Shown in pieces: positions 36,802 to 48,768 of a DNA stretch of 64,000 nt. Location: contig NC_037090.1 of assembly GCF_002994745.2 (NCBI RefSeq), positions 42,308,001-42,372,000 on the forward strand, in the 5' to 3' direction. The notes below the pieces were generated by a model. That model was not told the DNA's origin and ran no database searches. It was given only the letters and a program-made list of their open reading frames with translations. The first letter of the stretch is position 1; the number at the start of each line of letters is the position of its first letter. The stretch comes from Rosa chinensis. Lineage: Eukaryota; Streptophyta; Magnoliopsida; Rosales; Rosaceae. The translations under genes were made by a program, and so were the position numbers.

Positions 36802-37749
36802 AACAACAAATAGGTCCAACCTGGACAAAGCATCAACACAAATAAATCATACCTATTGTTAACCTAACAAGTAGAATATGATAAATCGATCCAACCTGGA
36901 TAAAACAACAAATCGGTCCAACCTGGACAAAACAACAAATAGGTCCAACCTAGACAAAACAACAAATAGGTCCAACCTGGACAAAACAACAAATAGGTCC
37001 AACCTGGACAAAGCATCAACACAAATAAATCATACCTATTGTTAACCTAACAAGTAGAATATGATAAATCGATCCAACCTGGATAAAACAACAAATCGGT
37101 CCAACCTGGACAAAATATGTACCCAGGAGTCTTAAGTAACCTACTTAGATCCCTAAAGTACGATGGCAGACAGACTAGAGCTCTAACTGAATCGTAACCT
37201 GTCACCCGGCCAAGGTTCAATCTTACGATATAATATTGCCATGAGGATGCAACCTGCAACCCCGGATCCTTAGGCCAACCTAACCCTCAGATCAAAACGT
37301 TAAATCAACCCAAAAGGAGAAATCACAACCTATGACTCTCAAATCCTCAGACCACCGGTCGTCAGATCAAAACGTTAAATCAATTCAAAAGGAGAAATCA
37401 CAACCTGTGACTCTCAAATCCTCAAACACTTTTCAAAACAATAGAAATACCATTTCCCACCAATTGTTTTCCAAAAGCCACAACCCAAAACAATAAAAAG
37501 CATCGTTTCATGCATATTGTTTCACAAATCCACAACTAATACATGAATACGTATGTATATATATACATCCCATAATATATATATACACACACATAGTCAT
37601 CTACACGGAAATGTCACTAATACCATCTACAGTTTGCAGTTAACCAATTAACTCTCAAAATAATAAGGGTATTCCCGTTCGTGAAATGAACTTCGTGAGA
37701 TTACTCACCTCGAACTCCTGCTGCGTCTTCAATACAGAACCGAACCAAA

Positions 37750-40700
37750 CTATCACCAACAACTCGTTCAAATACTTCGTCAAGTACCTAATCACATACG
37801 GTTCCAACTTAGTAACGATTTATATTTGATTTAAGTTCGAAACCCCTGTTTTGAACTAAAATCCCCCCAAAGTGGTGCCAATCGAGGCGAAACCACATCC
37901 GAGACCTCCCAACGTCTCTGGGATACGCCCACGATCGATGTGACCAAACCACAAGTCGATCGGATGCTCAAATCCTCACGGATAGCATAAATTGGTCGGT
38001 ATGAAACTGCAAAAATCATAACAATTCCAAACGAACTCCAAAACTTGCATATTATATATCGAAACGCTCGTATCAACGAGTAGAACATATATAATAACAG
38101 AAACATTTCTTTAAGTGGCCGGAACACCGCCGGAACGCCACCACAGACGGTGGTGCGCCGCCGCCGGCCAAAAACACATTATTTCACAAAACTCCCAACA
38201 TCAAAAAGCTTCATCTAAGCATGCTTGTGAACTTTCATAACAGGATCGAAGTCAGAAAACAAGCCTAAGGGATCGAAAACTACCTCACAAGTCGTGAACA
38301 GTAATCCATTCCGAGTTGATCGAAGTTTCACGTGAATCGATCCAAACAACCATCAAGGATCGATCGGCGAGGCTGTTCTGAGTCCAACCAAGAAAAATCG
38401 AAGCCGTGCCGATGTCGGAACCGTGTTTTCCGGTCGGGTCCGATTTCTCCAATCTGCACCGCCTTGAACTGCCACTGAGACGGAGAATCGCCGTAAGAGA
38501 ACACCAGAGGGACGACCAGACGGAGGAGGCGACCCTGCTGGCCAAGTTTAACGGCCGGAGACCGCCGCAGTCGGCCGGAAAATCCGGGTCGGGTCAGTCG
38601 AAAAACTTCGACTCTGAAGGTGCGAACGAGAGAGAAGAGAGAGAGAAGGGATTTCCGGAAACGGAAATAATGAAAAATAGTAAGTTTCCAACTTGGGAAA
38701 CTTCTATTTATACAAAAATGGAAATTCCTTCCAATGGCCATAACTTCCTCATACGAATTCCGATTCTCGCGTTCCACATGTCCACGAACTCGTAACGACG
38801 CGCTCTACAACTTTCGTGAAGGAAGTTTTCGGAGAATCCCAACGTATCACAAGTCAACATTGAATCCCCCCTAAAGTCGTACTTTTCGAATAATTAATTT
38901 GTCCGAACCACTTCCGCTCCGTCCACAAGCCACGAAACCGTCCAACAACCATAAATTAGATTCCGGAAAATCCTCGGAAAATAAATACGAATTTCCGGGG
39001 CATCACAGACCAAATATCATTGTTTTGGGCCAAACCTTCACTCTAACCAACATGGGAATGGACAAAGGCATAATTTTCAACTTTGAGCCTTCTACAAATT
39101 TGAAAGTCCAAAACCACACTTCTAAAATTTCCCAACAGTTTTCTTTTCAATTTTTCTTCTCTTTTGCCGCTTTTCTTTCTTTCTTTTTCATTTTTTTTTT
39201 ACGGCAAATTTTTTTTTCTTGGATTTTCCCCACCCCACACTTGTCTTTCATCGTCACCCCTACATACGATGTCATGCTCTACTAAGTCCCTAAGACAATG
39301 GTAGAGATATCCTGTACTAAGCTCATGGTAGGGTAGTGAGGGTGATGAAACAAAGGTTTTCAACGTAAGCTCAAAGGGGTTCATTCTAAGGAGTCTCACG
39401 ACGGGCACAATTGGGGACACATGCTTGTTTGGCTTTGGTGGTTATCCTAATGCCTTCTATCCTATCCAGGATCAGTGCATATTATGGCATACAAGTTTTG
39501 ACAGTCACAACAGCCGAGTTCTAGTACTCTCTAGTCCATTAAAATCTATGGCACATGATCATTGGATTTTCAAAGAATGATGAGGTTTTGCAAATACAGC
39601 CATGAAATTATGAATTTATCAATAAGCACTCGAAAAGAAAGTATTTTAGCTCAACAGCTCACTTAGGGTCAAATGAATCAGACTTAATCCTAGCATGCTT
39701 AATGAACCAAGTTACAATCCTATCTCAAATCTTCATACAAGCATCACAATGTCGATTAACCACAGAATTCAATTAAGTCCTATTTCGATTGTGAAAACCT
39801 TCAGCCATGAATTCAGAGACATGTTCATCCTAGACGTTAGGAGCATCCTAAGACTCAAACACACAAAAAGACTCTATAAAACCAATTTTTTTTTTTTTTA
39901 AAACTGAAAATATTATTAAATAAATGTGTAAACCCACCCCACACTTAGAATCTACATTGTCCTCAATGTCGGCAAAAAAATATGGTATATAGACCCTAAA
40001 TATGGGGGCTACGAAAATAAGGGAAAGGTAAAATAAACAAACAAACAAAGACACAAGTACAATTCAACCTAAGCAAGTGAAGGGTAGAAATGTCAAACTC
40101 TCGTTGATGGCTCCTTCACAGCTTCGGTTGAAATGGGTTGCCTCCCATGCAGCGCTTAATATTTATAGTCCTTCAGCCTGGACTTTTCTCCTTGTTCACA
40201 CGTGCTGTCACGCCCCTGATTTTACACACATGAAAATCGATATATATAACCCCATAATTATATATGCGTGAACGTCCAGTCATCAATACAAAATACCTGG
40301 AATCTTTTTCCCTTTAACTTACACAGATATTGATGCCCTGAACCCTCAAAGTTAATATAAACTCGCTCCATAGAGTTATATATTACAATGCTTACGAAAT
40401 AGATTGTCAACAACAAAATAAAACGTAAATGCAGCTCAGAGTAACTATACAACGGAAGTCCTTAATCAACGGTAAAGTTACAAAAATGGCTTCCTACCGT
40501 AAAGCCGCAAAGGCGCTACCTCCGCTTCAGCCCCGATTATCCTAACCTGCAGGATTAACCCCTACACCGTTTGAATAGTGTACCGGGTTGCCACACAACA
40601 AACCCGGTAAGCTTTTGCAAGCCCGTATGAGTAACTCAAACCACACACAACTCACGCCAAAAATAAGGAAAACAACTCACGCTTTGATTCCTTAAAACAC

Positions 40701-40828
40701 GAAATAAAGGAGAATAACTCACACTTTAATTTCCTTTCAAATCGAAATAAAAGAAAGCAACTCACACCTTGTTTCCTTTTAAAACGAAACATAGAAAACA
40801 ACCCACACTTGATTTCTATCAATAAAAC
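37750..40828 (-). repeat. First copy of the 8,564-bp-offset tandem duplication
   Basis: Covers the end of the T1 LTR, H spacer 39008-40205 and the first 623 bases of the T2 LTR. The second copy is 46314-49391. By reading I saw two substitutions (38816/47380 and 38850/47414) and one T-run length change. Confidence 0.9.
39008..40205 (-). other. 3' internal non-coding region of element H, proximal piece
   Basis: Continues H from 24763. Purine tract near 39230, 19-base block with one change at 39390-39408, hairpin 39955-39968, post-pol block 40134-40157. It ends at the point where gag begins in element B. No coding frame is supported. Confidence 0.8.
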
Positions 40829-43234
40829 ATAGAAAGCAACTCACACCTTGATTTCTATCAATAAAACATAGAAAACAACTCACACCTTGAATTCTATCAA
40901 TAAAACATAGAAAGCAACTCACACCTTGATTTCTATCAATAAAACATAGAAAACAACTCACACCTTGAATTCTATCAATAAAACATAGAAAGCAACTCAC
41001 ACCTTGATTTCTATCAATAAAACATAGAAAACAACTCACACCTTGAATTCTATCAATAAAACATAGAAAACAACTCACACCTTGAATTCTATCAGTTGTA
41101 CCATAAGCGTACCATAGAAAGCAACTCACACCTTGATTTCTATCAAATCGTTAATAAGGAAATCAACTTGCACCTTGTCCCCTTAAAAACCATTAATAAG
41201 GAAGCAACTCACACCTTGTTCCCTAAAAATACGTAATGTCATGAGTTGTAAATAACCAATTCCCGTTACCCCATGAATTACCTATATGGCAGACAGATTA
41301 GAGCTCTAACTGAAAAACGTAACCACTCGTCCGGCCAAAGACGTGGTCACCTGGTATTCTGCCCAAGGTCTCAGACCTTCGATCCTCGGGCCGCAATGTC
41401 CCTTGGAGCAAAACATTAAAGGAGTCGCATTGGACCCAAAATGTTACACAAATCACAACGCTTTTGAAAACAATCGAAATCAACATTTCCATAATTATTG
41501 TTTTCCGAAACAGCCATAACACAAAACAATAAAAAGCATCAATTCATGCCTATTGTTTTCATACCCAAATCTCAACACTTTTCTCAAATCTCAACGCTTT
41601 TCAAAACAAATCGAAATCAATCATTTCCACAAATCATTTGTTTTCCAAAAGCCACACCCCAAAACAATAAAAAGCATCATTTGATGCACATTGTTTTCAT
41701 AAATCCACAAACCACCAAAACATATATATTTCACGTAAACATATATCTACTAATACATGAATACGTATGTATATATATACATCCCATAATATATATATAC
41801 ACACACGTAATCATCTACTCTAAAGTGCCACTAATACCATCTATAGTTTGCAGTTAACTAAATAACTCTCAAAATAATAAGGGTATTCCCGTTCGTGAAA
41901 TGAACTTCGTGAGATTACTCACCTCTGAATCCCGCTGCGTCTTCTATACAGAACCGAACTAGTACACTATCACCAACAACTCGTCCAATTCACCTTCTAG
42001 AAGCACCTATTCACCAATGATCTCAAATCAGTAACGATTCATAACCAATTTTAAGTCCGAAACCCCTGTTTTGAACTAAAATCCCCCAAAGTGGCGCCAA
42101 TCGAGGCAAAACCACATCCGAGACCTCCCGAAGTCTCTGGAATACGTCCACGATCGATGTGACCAAACCACAAGTCGATCGGACGCTCAAATCCTCACGG
42201 ATAGAATAATCGATCGGTATGAAATTGCAAAAATCATAACAATTCCATACGAACTCCAAAATTTGCATATTATATATCGAAACGCTCGTATCAACGAGTA
42301 GAACATATATAATACCAAAAACAGTTCCTTAAGTGGCCGGAACACCGCCACAGACGGTGGTGCACCGCCGCCGGCCAAAAACTCATTATTTCACAAAACT
42401 CCCAACATCAAAAAGCTTCATCTAAGCATGCTTGTGAATTCTCATAACTGGATCGAAGTCAGAAAACAAGCCTAAGGGATCGAAAACTACCTCACAAGCC
42501 GTGAACAGTGATCCAATCCGAGTTGATCGAAGTTTCACGTGAATCGATCCAAACAACCACCAAGGATCGATCGGCGAGCTTGTTCTGAACTCAACCCAAG
42601 AAAATCGAAGCCGTGCCGACGTCGGAACTGTGTTTTCCGGTCGGGTCCGATTTCTCCAGTCTGCACCGCCTTGAACTGCCACCGAGACGGAGAATCGCCG
42701 TAAGAGAACACCAGAGGGACGACCAGACGGAGGAGACGACCCTGCTGGCCAAGTTTCAAGGCCGGAGACCGCCGCAGTTGGCCGGAAAAGTCGGGTCGGA
42801 TCGGCCGGGTTTGGGTCGGGTCAGGCGGTTTTCTTCGATACTGAGGGAGCGGACGAGAGAGAAGAGAGAGAGAAAAAAGGCTTCCGGAAAAGGAAATGAG
42901 GAAATGAAAATATATTTCTGATTTTTTCCTATATATACTAAAATGGAAACTTTTTCCAATAGCCATAACTTCCTCATACGAACTCCGATTCTCGCGATCC
43001 ACATGTCCACGAACTCGTATCGACGCGCTCTACAACTTTCGTGAAGGAAGTTTTCGGAGAATCCCAACGAATAAAAAGTCAACCTTTGGCAACCCCCCTA
43101 AAACCATATTCTTCAATTAATTATTCGCCCGAAACACTTCCGCTCCATCCACGAGCCACGAAACCGTCCAATAGTTATAAAATTAATTCTGGAAAAATCC
43201 TCAGAAAATAATTATGAATTTCCGGGGCATCACA
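40206..43234 (-). repeat. 3' LTR of T2 (3,029 bp)
   Basis: Same ends as the T1 LTR and similar GC-rich core and termini, but with a 39-bp minisatellite instead of the 27-bp one. TATA-like TATATATAGG on the minus strand at 42930-42937. Confidence 0.9.
40780..41140. repeat. 39-bp minisatellite in the T2 LTR
   Basis: About nine units of the type CAACTCACACCTTGAATTCT plus ATCAATAAAACATAGAAAA. Two variants alternate in part, suggesting a 78-bp higher-order unit. Because 39 is a multiple of three, it leaves a 116-codon minus-strand frame of 13-residue repeats, which I do not regard as a gene. Same block at 45954-46314. Confidence 0.9.
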
Positions 43235-43247
43235 TTCTACCCCCCTT
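43235..43247 (-). promoter_or_regulatory. Polypurine tract of T2
   Basis: Element sense AAGGGGGGTAGAA directly before the 3' LTR. Confidence 0.88.
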
Positions 43248-43669
43248 AAAGAAATTTCGTCCCGAAATTTACACGCACCAATCCCACAAGTACGCATAAA
43301 CCAAGCTCAAATCCAATTTTCATTCTCAGCAAGAATTCCTTCATTTCAAAGTACAACTTCCTCGATCAATAGTGGATATAGGTACCTCACCTAGTATCAC
43401 AACAGTAGGTATCGTTACCACACCACTTGGTGGTAATCCTATCATTCTTGAATTCCCAATCTCAAACCCTGCCCACTAAAACCTTGTGACTGCAATACTA
43501 CACACAAATCACACAAGAGTCCAGAATCCTGTTATCACAACAGTATCTGCACCACTCAACGATAATGTAACCCTTACGTTACTAGAATTGAAAATGAAAC
43601 CGTCAATTCAATTCAATTCGACCAAAGCCTATGCATCACAACATGCCACACTCATAGGTCAAACTATAA
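43248..43669 (-). other. T2 non-coding region between gag and polypurine tract
   Basis: About 420 bases. In an autonomous element pol would occupy this position. No protease or RT trace is recognisable. Confidence 0.6.
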
Positions 43670-45019
43670 TCAACAAGTAAAACCTATCACAACACAACAT
43701 ACGGAAAGAAGTACGCAACTATCACACATCATTCTAACAACCCAAGAAGAAATAGATAAAGTACCTTCCTCCTCGGTATTCTGCTGACCAATAGCAAACA
43801 CCCTAGCCTGCCCCTGAGGCAGTTGCCTCTGCTGGTTCCCTTGTCCCCTACCCTGCTGCTGGGTACAATCCCTTGAGAAATGCCCTGTCTGGCCACATGT
43901 GAAACATACCAAATTCTTCGGTTTCGTGCAAACTCGAGCAACATGGCCCATCTCATTGCAATTGAAGCACTTATGGTTTACCACCTGCCCCACAGGTGCA
44001 ACCCTAACAGGTGCAGCTACAGCCCTAGCTGGCGCCTGCTGATGAGTCCTCTCTCTCATAACTTTAGGTTGGGTACACTCCCGAACAACATGTCCCTTCT
44101 GCCCACACTTGTAACATTTCCTGCACTTCGGCTTCACACAACTCCTAGCCACATGCCCCAACTCGTTGCAGTTAAAACATCTCAAAGGCACAGCTTGCCC
44201 AACAGGTGCAATCCAAGTAGGTTCAGCGGCTACACCAACAGGAGCCTGCTGACAAGTCTTCTGTCTTTTCCGAGACCCATCCTGAGTACCTGGTGCATCA
44301 CTGCCTTCCGCAATTGCCTTTCCCTTTCCTCGGGAATCTCCTACGATTGATGACTCCCTCCGAGAAGCCTGGAGCTCCCGCTCGATTGCCATAGCCCTAT
44401 CCAATATCATTGCCACAGTAGGCAATCGAAGGATAATCACCTTCTCCCTGATCTCATAGTTCAATCCTTGTTCGAACCTACGAGCCAACTTTTCTGCATC
44501 CATCGGCCAGACAAACCGATACAATTGTGAAAATCGAGCCTCATAGTCTCTGACACTCATAGTTCCTTGAACTAATGAGATAAAGTCGATCCCCAATTGC
44601 TCTCTAGCAGAAGCCGGAAAATACTTATCTCGAAAGAGTCCAACAAAACATCTCCAGGTCAAGGTGGCCACATCCTTTGTCTTCAGTACAAAATCCCACC
44701 ACTGCTTTGCCTCATCCTGGAGGAGAAATGTAGCTACTATCCACCTCTCAACGTCAGTACAGATAATCATCTTAAAATAGGTCTCCATGTTCTCGATCCA
44801 GCATTCAGCTAACATGTAGTCTGTACCACCATGAAATGCGACTGCTCCCAATCTAGTAACTTCCCCAGTCAACCATGATAGGCGAGTAGTATTAATGCCC
44901 TCAAAAACAGGCAGAACAGGCTGCATCAAAAGCGTTCCTTGCACTTCATCTTTCCGGTAAAACTCCTTCAGAGGGAAAAATCTGCCTCTATCCTTAGCAC
45001 TGTCTCCCTGAAGATCCAT
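43670..45019 (-). CDS. Gag polyprotein of T2, gag-only, four zinc knuckles
   Basis: 449 codons from Met at 45019 (MDLQGD). Residues 60-220 match the Retrotrans_gag capsid pattern (WIENMETYF, QWWDFV, LFRDKYFP, YEARFSQLY, RRFEQGL). A basic, low-complexity linker (225-280) follows. Four CCHC boxes lie at 281-294, 302-315, 351-364 and 372-385. They are two pairs with the same spacing, each preceded by a QQAP...APVGQ linker, so the pair has been duplicated. Plant Ty3/gypsy Gags usually have one or two knuckles. The last 25 residues read into non-coding sequence. It probably binds and packages element RNA in the cytoplasm. No protease domain is encoded, so maturation would need another element. The frame is free of stops, suggesting recent activity or selection. 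Confidence 0.93.
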   Translation of the reverse strand: MDLQGDSAKDRGRFFPLKEFYRKDEVQGTLLMQPVLPVFEGINTTRLSWLTGEVTRLGAVAFHGGTDYMLAECWIENMETYFKMIICTDVERWIVATFLLQDEAKQWWDFVLKTKDVATLTWRCFVGLFRDKYFPASAREQLGIDFISLVQGTMSVRDYEARFSQLYRFVWPMDAEKLARRFEQGLNYEIREKVIILRLPTVAMILDRAMAIERELQASRRESSIVGDSRGKGKAIAEGSDAPGTQDGSRKRQKTCQQAPVGVAAEPTWIAPVGQAVPLRCFNCNELGHVARSCVKPKCRKCYKCGQKGHVVRECTQPKVMRERTHQQAPARAVAAPVRVAPVGQVVNHKCFNCNEMGHVARVCTKPKNLVCFTCGQTGHFSRDCTQQQGRGQGNQQRQLPQGQARVFAIGQQNTEEEGTLSISSWVVRMMCDSCVLLSVCCVVIGFTC

Positions 45020-45364
45020 TACCTAAAGAACATAGCGTAACCATAAGGTATTCTCCCAATCACAAGTAGAAGTCAATGTTATGACTAAATCAACCACCTT
45101 ACTACGTCAGAAGATACAATTCTATCCCCTACGTAAACAAGAGTTAAATCTAAAGGTCCTCATTCCTCAAAAGACTATAACTCCTAGAAGCTACCTTAAG
45201 CTCCTACACTTTGTTCACTAAGCCAACACTACCCTGAAGACTCACATTCCAACACTAATTGCATACCCAATGACTATATCAATACCGAAGAGCATCAGAT
45301 GGGGATCCGCTGCAGACGGGCCATCACTCGAGGAGTATTGATTGTCACCAAATATGCACCTTAC
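45020..45364 (-). other. Short leader of T2
   Basis: About 345 bases between PBS and gag start, related to 28881-29263 of T1. No other feature seen. Confidence 0.6.
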
Positions 45365-45376
45365 GCTCTGATACCA
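45365..45376 (-). promoter_or_regulatory. PBS of T2, complementary to initiator tRNA-Met
   Basis: Element sense TGGTATCAGAGC, 3 bases from the LTR. Confidence 0.93.
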
Positions 45377-45379
45377 AAC

Positions 45380-47571
45380 TGTCACGCCCCTGATTTTACA
45401 CACATGAAAATCGATATATATAACCCCATAATTATATATGCGTGAACGTCCAGTCATCAATACAAAATACCTGGAATCTTTTTCCCTTTAACTTACACAG
45501 ATATTGATGCCCTGAACCCTCAAAGTTAATATAAACTCGCTCCATAGAGTTATATATTACAATGCTTACGAAATAGATTGTCAACAACAAAATAAAACGT
45601 AAATGCAGCTCAGAGTAACTATACAACGGAAGTCCTTAATCAACGGTAAAGTTACAAAAATGGCTTCCTACCGTAAAGCCGCAAAGGCGCTACCTCCGCT
45701 TCAGCCCCGATTATCCTAACCTGCAGGATTAACCCCTACACCGTTTGAATAGTGTACCGGGTTGCCACACAACAAACCCGGTAAGCTTTTGCAAGCCCGT
45801 ATGAGTAACTCAAACCACACACAACTCACGCCAAAAATAAGGAAAACAACTCACGCTTTGATTCCTTAAAACACGAAATAAAGGAGAATAACTCACACTT
45901 TAATTTCCTTTCAAATCGAAATAAAAGAAAGCAACTCACACCTTGTTTCCTTTTAAAACGAAACATAGAAAACAACCCACACTTGATTTCTATCAATAAA
46001 ACATAGAAAGCAACTCACACCTTGATTTCTATCAATAAAACATAGAAAACAACTCACACCTTGAATTCTATCAATAAAACATAGAAAGCAACTCACACCT
46101 TGATTTCTATCAATAAAACATAGAAAACAACTCACACCTTGAATTCTATCAATAAAACATAGAAAGCAACTCACACCTTGATTTCTATCAATAAAACATA
46201 GAAAACAACTCACACCTTGAATTCTATCAATAAAACATAGAAAACAACTCACACCTTGAATTCTATCAGTTGTACCATAAGCATACCATAGAAAGCAACT
46301 CACACCTTGATTTCTATCACCAACAACTCGTTCAAATACTTCGTCAAGTACCTAATCACATACGGTTCCAACTTAGTAACGATTTATATTTGATTTAAGT
46401 TCGAAACCCCTGTTTTGAACTAAAATCCCCCCAAAGTGGTGCCAATCGAGGCGAAACCACATCCGAGACCTCCCAACGTCTCTGGGATACGCCCACGATC
46501 GATGTGACCAAACCACAAGTCGATCGGATGCTCAAATCCTCACGGATAGCATAAATTGGTCGGTATGAAACTGCAAAAATCATAACAATTCCAAACGAAC
46601 TCCAAAACTTGCATATTATATATCGAAACGCTCGTATCAACGAGTAGAACATATATAATAACAGAAACATTTCTTTAAGTGGCCGGAACACCGCCGGAAC
46701 GCCACCACAGACGGTGGTGCGCCGCCGCCGGCCAAAAACACATTATTTCACAAAACTCCCAACATCAAAAAGCTTCATCTAAGCATGCTTGTGAACTTTC
46801 ATAACAGGATCGAAGTCAGAAAACAAGCCTAAGGGATCGAAAACTACCTCACAAGTCGTGAACAGTAATCCATTCCGAGTTGATCGAAGTTTCACGTGAA
46901 TCGATCCAAACAACCATCAAGGATCGATCGGCGAGGCTGTTCTGAGTCCAACCAAGAAAAATCGAAGCCGTGCCGATGTCGGAACCGTGTTTTCCGGTCG
47001 GGTCCGATTTCTCCAATCTGCACCGCCTTGAACTGCCACTGAGACGGAGAATCGCCGTAAGAGAACACCAGAGGGACGACCAGACGGAGGAGGCGACCCT
47101 GCTGGCCAAGTTTAACGGCCGGAGACCGCCGCAGTCGGCCGGAAAATCCGGGTCGGGTCAGTCGAAAAACTTCGACTCTGAAGGTGCGAACGAGAGAGAA
47201 GAGAGAGAGAAGGGATTTCCGGAAACGGAAATAATGAAAAATAGTAAGTTTCCAACTTGGGAAACTTCTATTTATACAAAAATGGAAATTCCTTCCAATG
47301 GCCATAACTTCCTCATACGAATTCCGATTCTCGCGTTCCACATGTCCACGAACTCGTAACGACGCGCTCTACAACTTTCTTGAAGGAAGTTTTCGGAGAA
47401 TCCCAACGTATCAAAAGTCAACATTGAATCCCCCCTAAAGTCGTACTTTTCGAATAATTAATTTGTCCGAACCACTTCCGCTCCGTCCACAAGCCACGAA
47501 ACCGTCCAACAACCATAAATTAGATTCCGGAAAATCCTCGGAAAATAAATACGAATTTCCGGGGCATCACA
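45380..47571 (-). repeat. Hybrid T2/T1 LTR (2,192 bp)
   Basis: Bases 45380-46319 follow the T2 LTR (offset 5,174 from 40206-41145). From 46314 on the sequence follows the T1 LTR (offset 8,564 from 37750). The overlap CTATCA (46314-46319) is shared by both. The two parental positions are not homologous within the LTR, so about 0.8 kb of LTR is missing here. Confidence 0.92.
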
Positions 47572-48768
47572 GACCAAATATCATTGTTTTGGGCCAAACC
47601 TTCACTCTAACCAACATGGGAATGGACAAAGGCATAATTTTCAACTTTGAGCCTTCTACAAATTTGAAAGTCCAAAACCACACTTCTAAAATTTCCCAAC
47701 AGTTTTCTTTTCAATTTTTCTTCTCTTTTGCCGCTTTTCTTTCTTTCTTTTTCATTTTTTTTTTACGGCAAATTTTTTTTTCTTGGATTTTCCCCACCCC
47801 ACACTTGTCTTTCATCGTCACCCCTACATACGATGTCATGCTCTACTAAGTCCCTAAGACAATGGTAGAGATATCCTGTACTAAGCTCATGGTAGGGTAG
47901 TGAGGGTGATGAAACAAAGGTTTTCAACGTAAGCTCAAAGGGGTTCATTCTAAGGAGTCTCACGACGGGCACAATTGGGGACACATGCTTGTTTGGCTTT
48001 GGTGGTTATCCTAATGCCTTCTATCCTATCCAGGATCAGTGCATATTATGGCATACAAGTTTTGACAGTCACAACAGCCGAGTTCTAGTACTCTCTAGTC
48101 CATTAAAATCTATGGCACATGATCATTGGATTTTCAAAGAATGATGAGGTTTTGCAAATACAGCCATGAAATTATGAATTTATCAATAAGCACTCGAAAA
48201 GAAAGTATTTTAGCTCAACAGCTCACTTAGGGTCAAATGAATCAGACTTAATCCTAGCATGCTTAATGAACCAAGTTACAATCCTATCTCAAATCTTCAT
48301 ACAAGCATCACAATGTCGATTAACCACAGAATTCAATTAAGTCCTATTTCGATTGTGAAAACCTTCAGCCATGAATTCAGAGACATGTTCATCCTAGACG
48401 TTAGGAGCATCCTAAGACTCAAACACACAAAAAGACTCTATAAAACCAATTTTTTTTTTTTTAAAACTGAAAATATTATTAAATAAATGTGTAAACCCAC
48501 CCCACACTTAGAATCTACATTGTCCTCAATGTCGGCAAAAAAATATGGTATATAGACCCTAAATATGGGGGCTACGAAAATAAGGGAAAGGTAAAATAAA
48601 CAAACAAACAAAGACACAAGTACAATTCAACCTAAGCAAGTGAAGGGTAGAAATGTCAAACTCTCGTTGATGGCTCCTTCACAGCTTCGGTTGAAATGGG
48701 TTGCCTCCCATGCAGCGCTTAATATTTATAGTCCTTCAGCCTGGACTTTTCTCCTTGTTCACACGTGC
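47572..48768 (-). other. Duplicated H spacer
   Basis: Copy of 39008-40205, one base shorter in a T run. Includes the 19-base block (47954-47972) and hairpin (48518-48531). Confidence 0.9.

Larger units (their letters stand above)
24764..39007 (-). mobile_element. TR-GAG-like element T1 inside H, with D nested (target duplication GACCA)
   Basis: LTRs 24764-27657 and 29279-39007 (the latter split by D), with a 1.6 kb internal region. Perfect target repeats GACCA lie at 24759-24763 and 39008-39012. The initiator-Met PBS and polypurine tract place it on the minus strand. The only coding trace is a broken gag. Total length without D is about 7.4 kb, of which nearly 80 percent is LTR. Neither RT nor integrase is present, so it must have moved with enzymes from another element. 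Confidence 0.92.
29279..39007 (-). repeat. 5' LTR of T1, split by element D
   Basis: Pieces 29279-29979 and 36802-39007. Removing D and one AACAA copy gives about 2.9 kb, close to the left LTR. Differences include one extra 27-bp unit set and a roughly 20-base deletion in the GC-rich part near 38590. This half also served as partner in the recombinant LTR at 45380-47571. Confidence 0.9.
40206..47571 (-). mobile_element. TR-GAG-like element T2 inside H, with recombinant right LTR
   Basis: Left (3') LTR 40206-43234, internal 43235-45379 with an intact gag, right (5') LTR 45380-47571. The flank left of the element is ACGTGC and right of it is GACCA, the target repeat of T1, so the right edge was exchanged with T1. 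The internal region is only 2.1 kb and has no protease, RT or integrase. Confidence 0.9.

Noticed and set aside
38285..39285. Repeated frames at 38285-39285 and 46849-47849 as a duplicated host gene
   Set aside because: They fall in the T1 LTR end and H non-coding spacer; the repeat is the tandem duplication of transposon sequence.
40779..41129. 116-codon minus-strand frame of 13-residue repeats (also at 45953-46303)
   Set aside because: It is the 39-bp LTR minisatellite read in frame; a unit length divisible by three keeps it open. No start context or domain.
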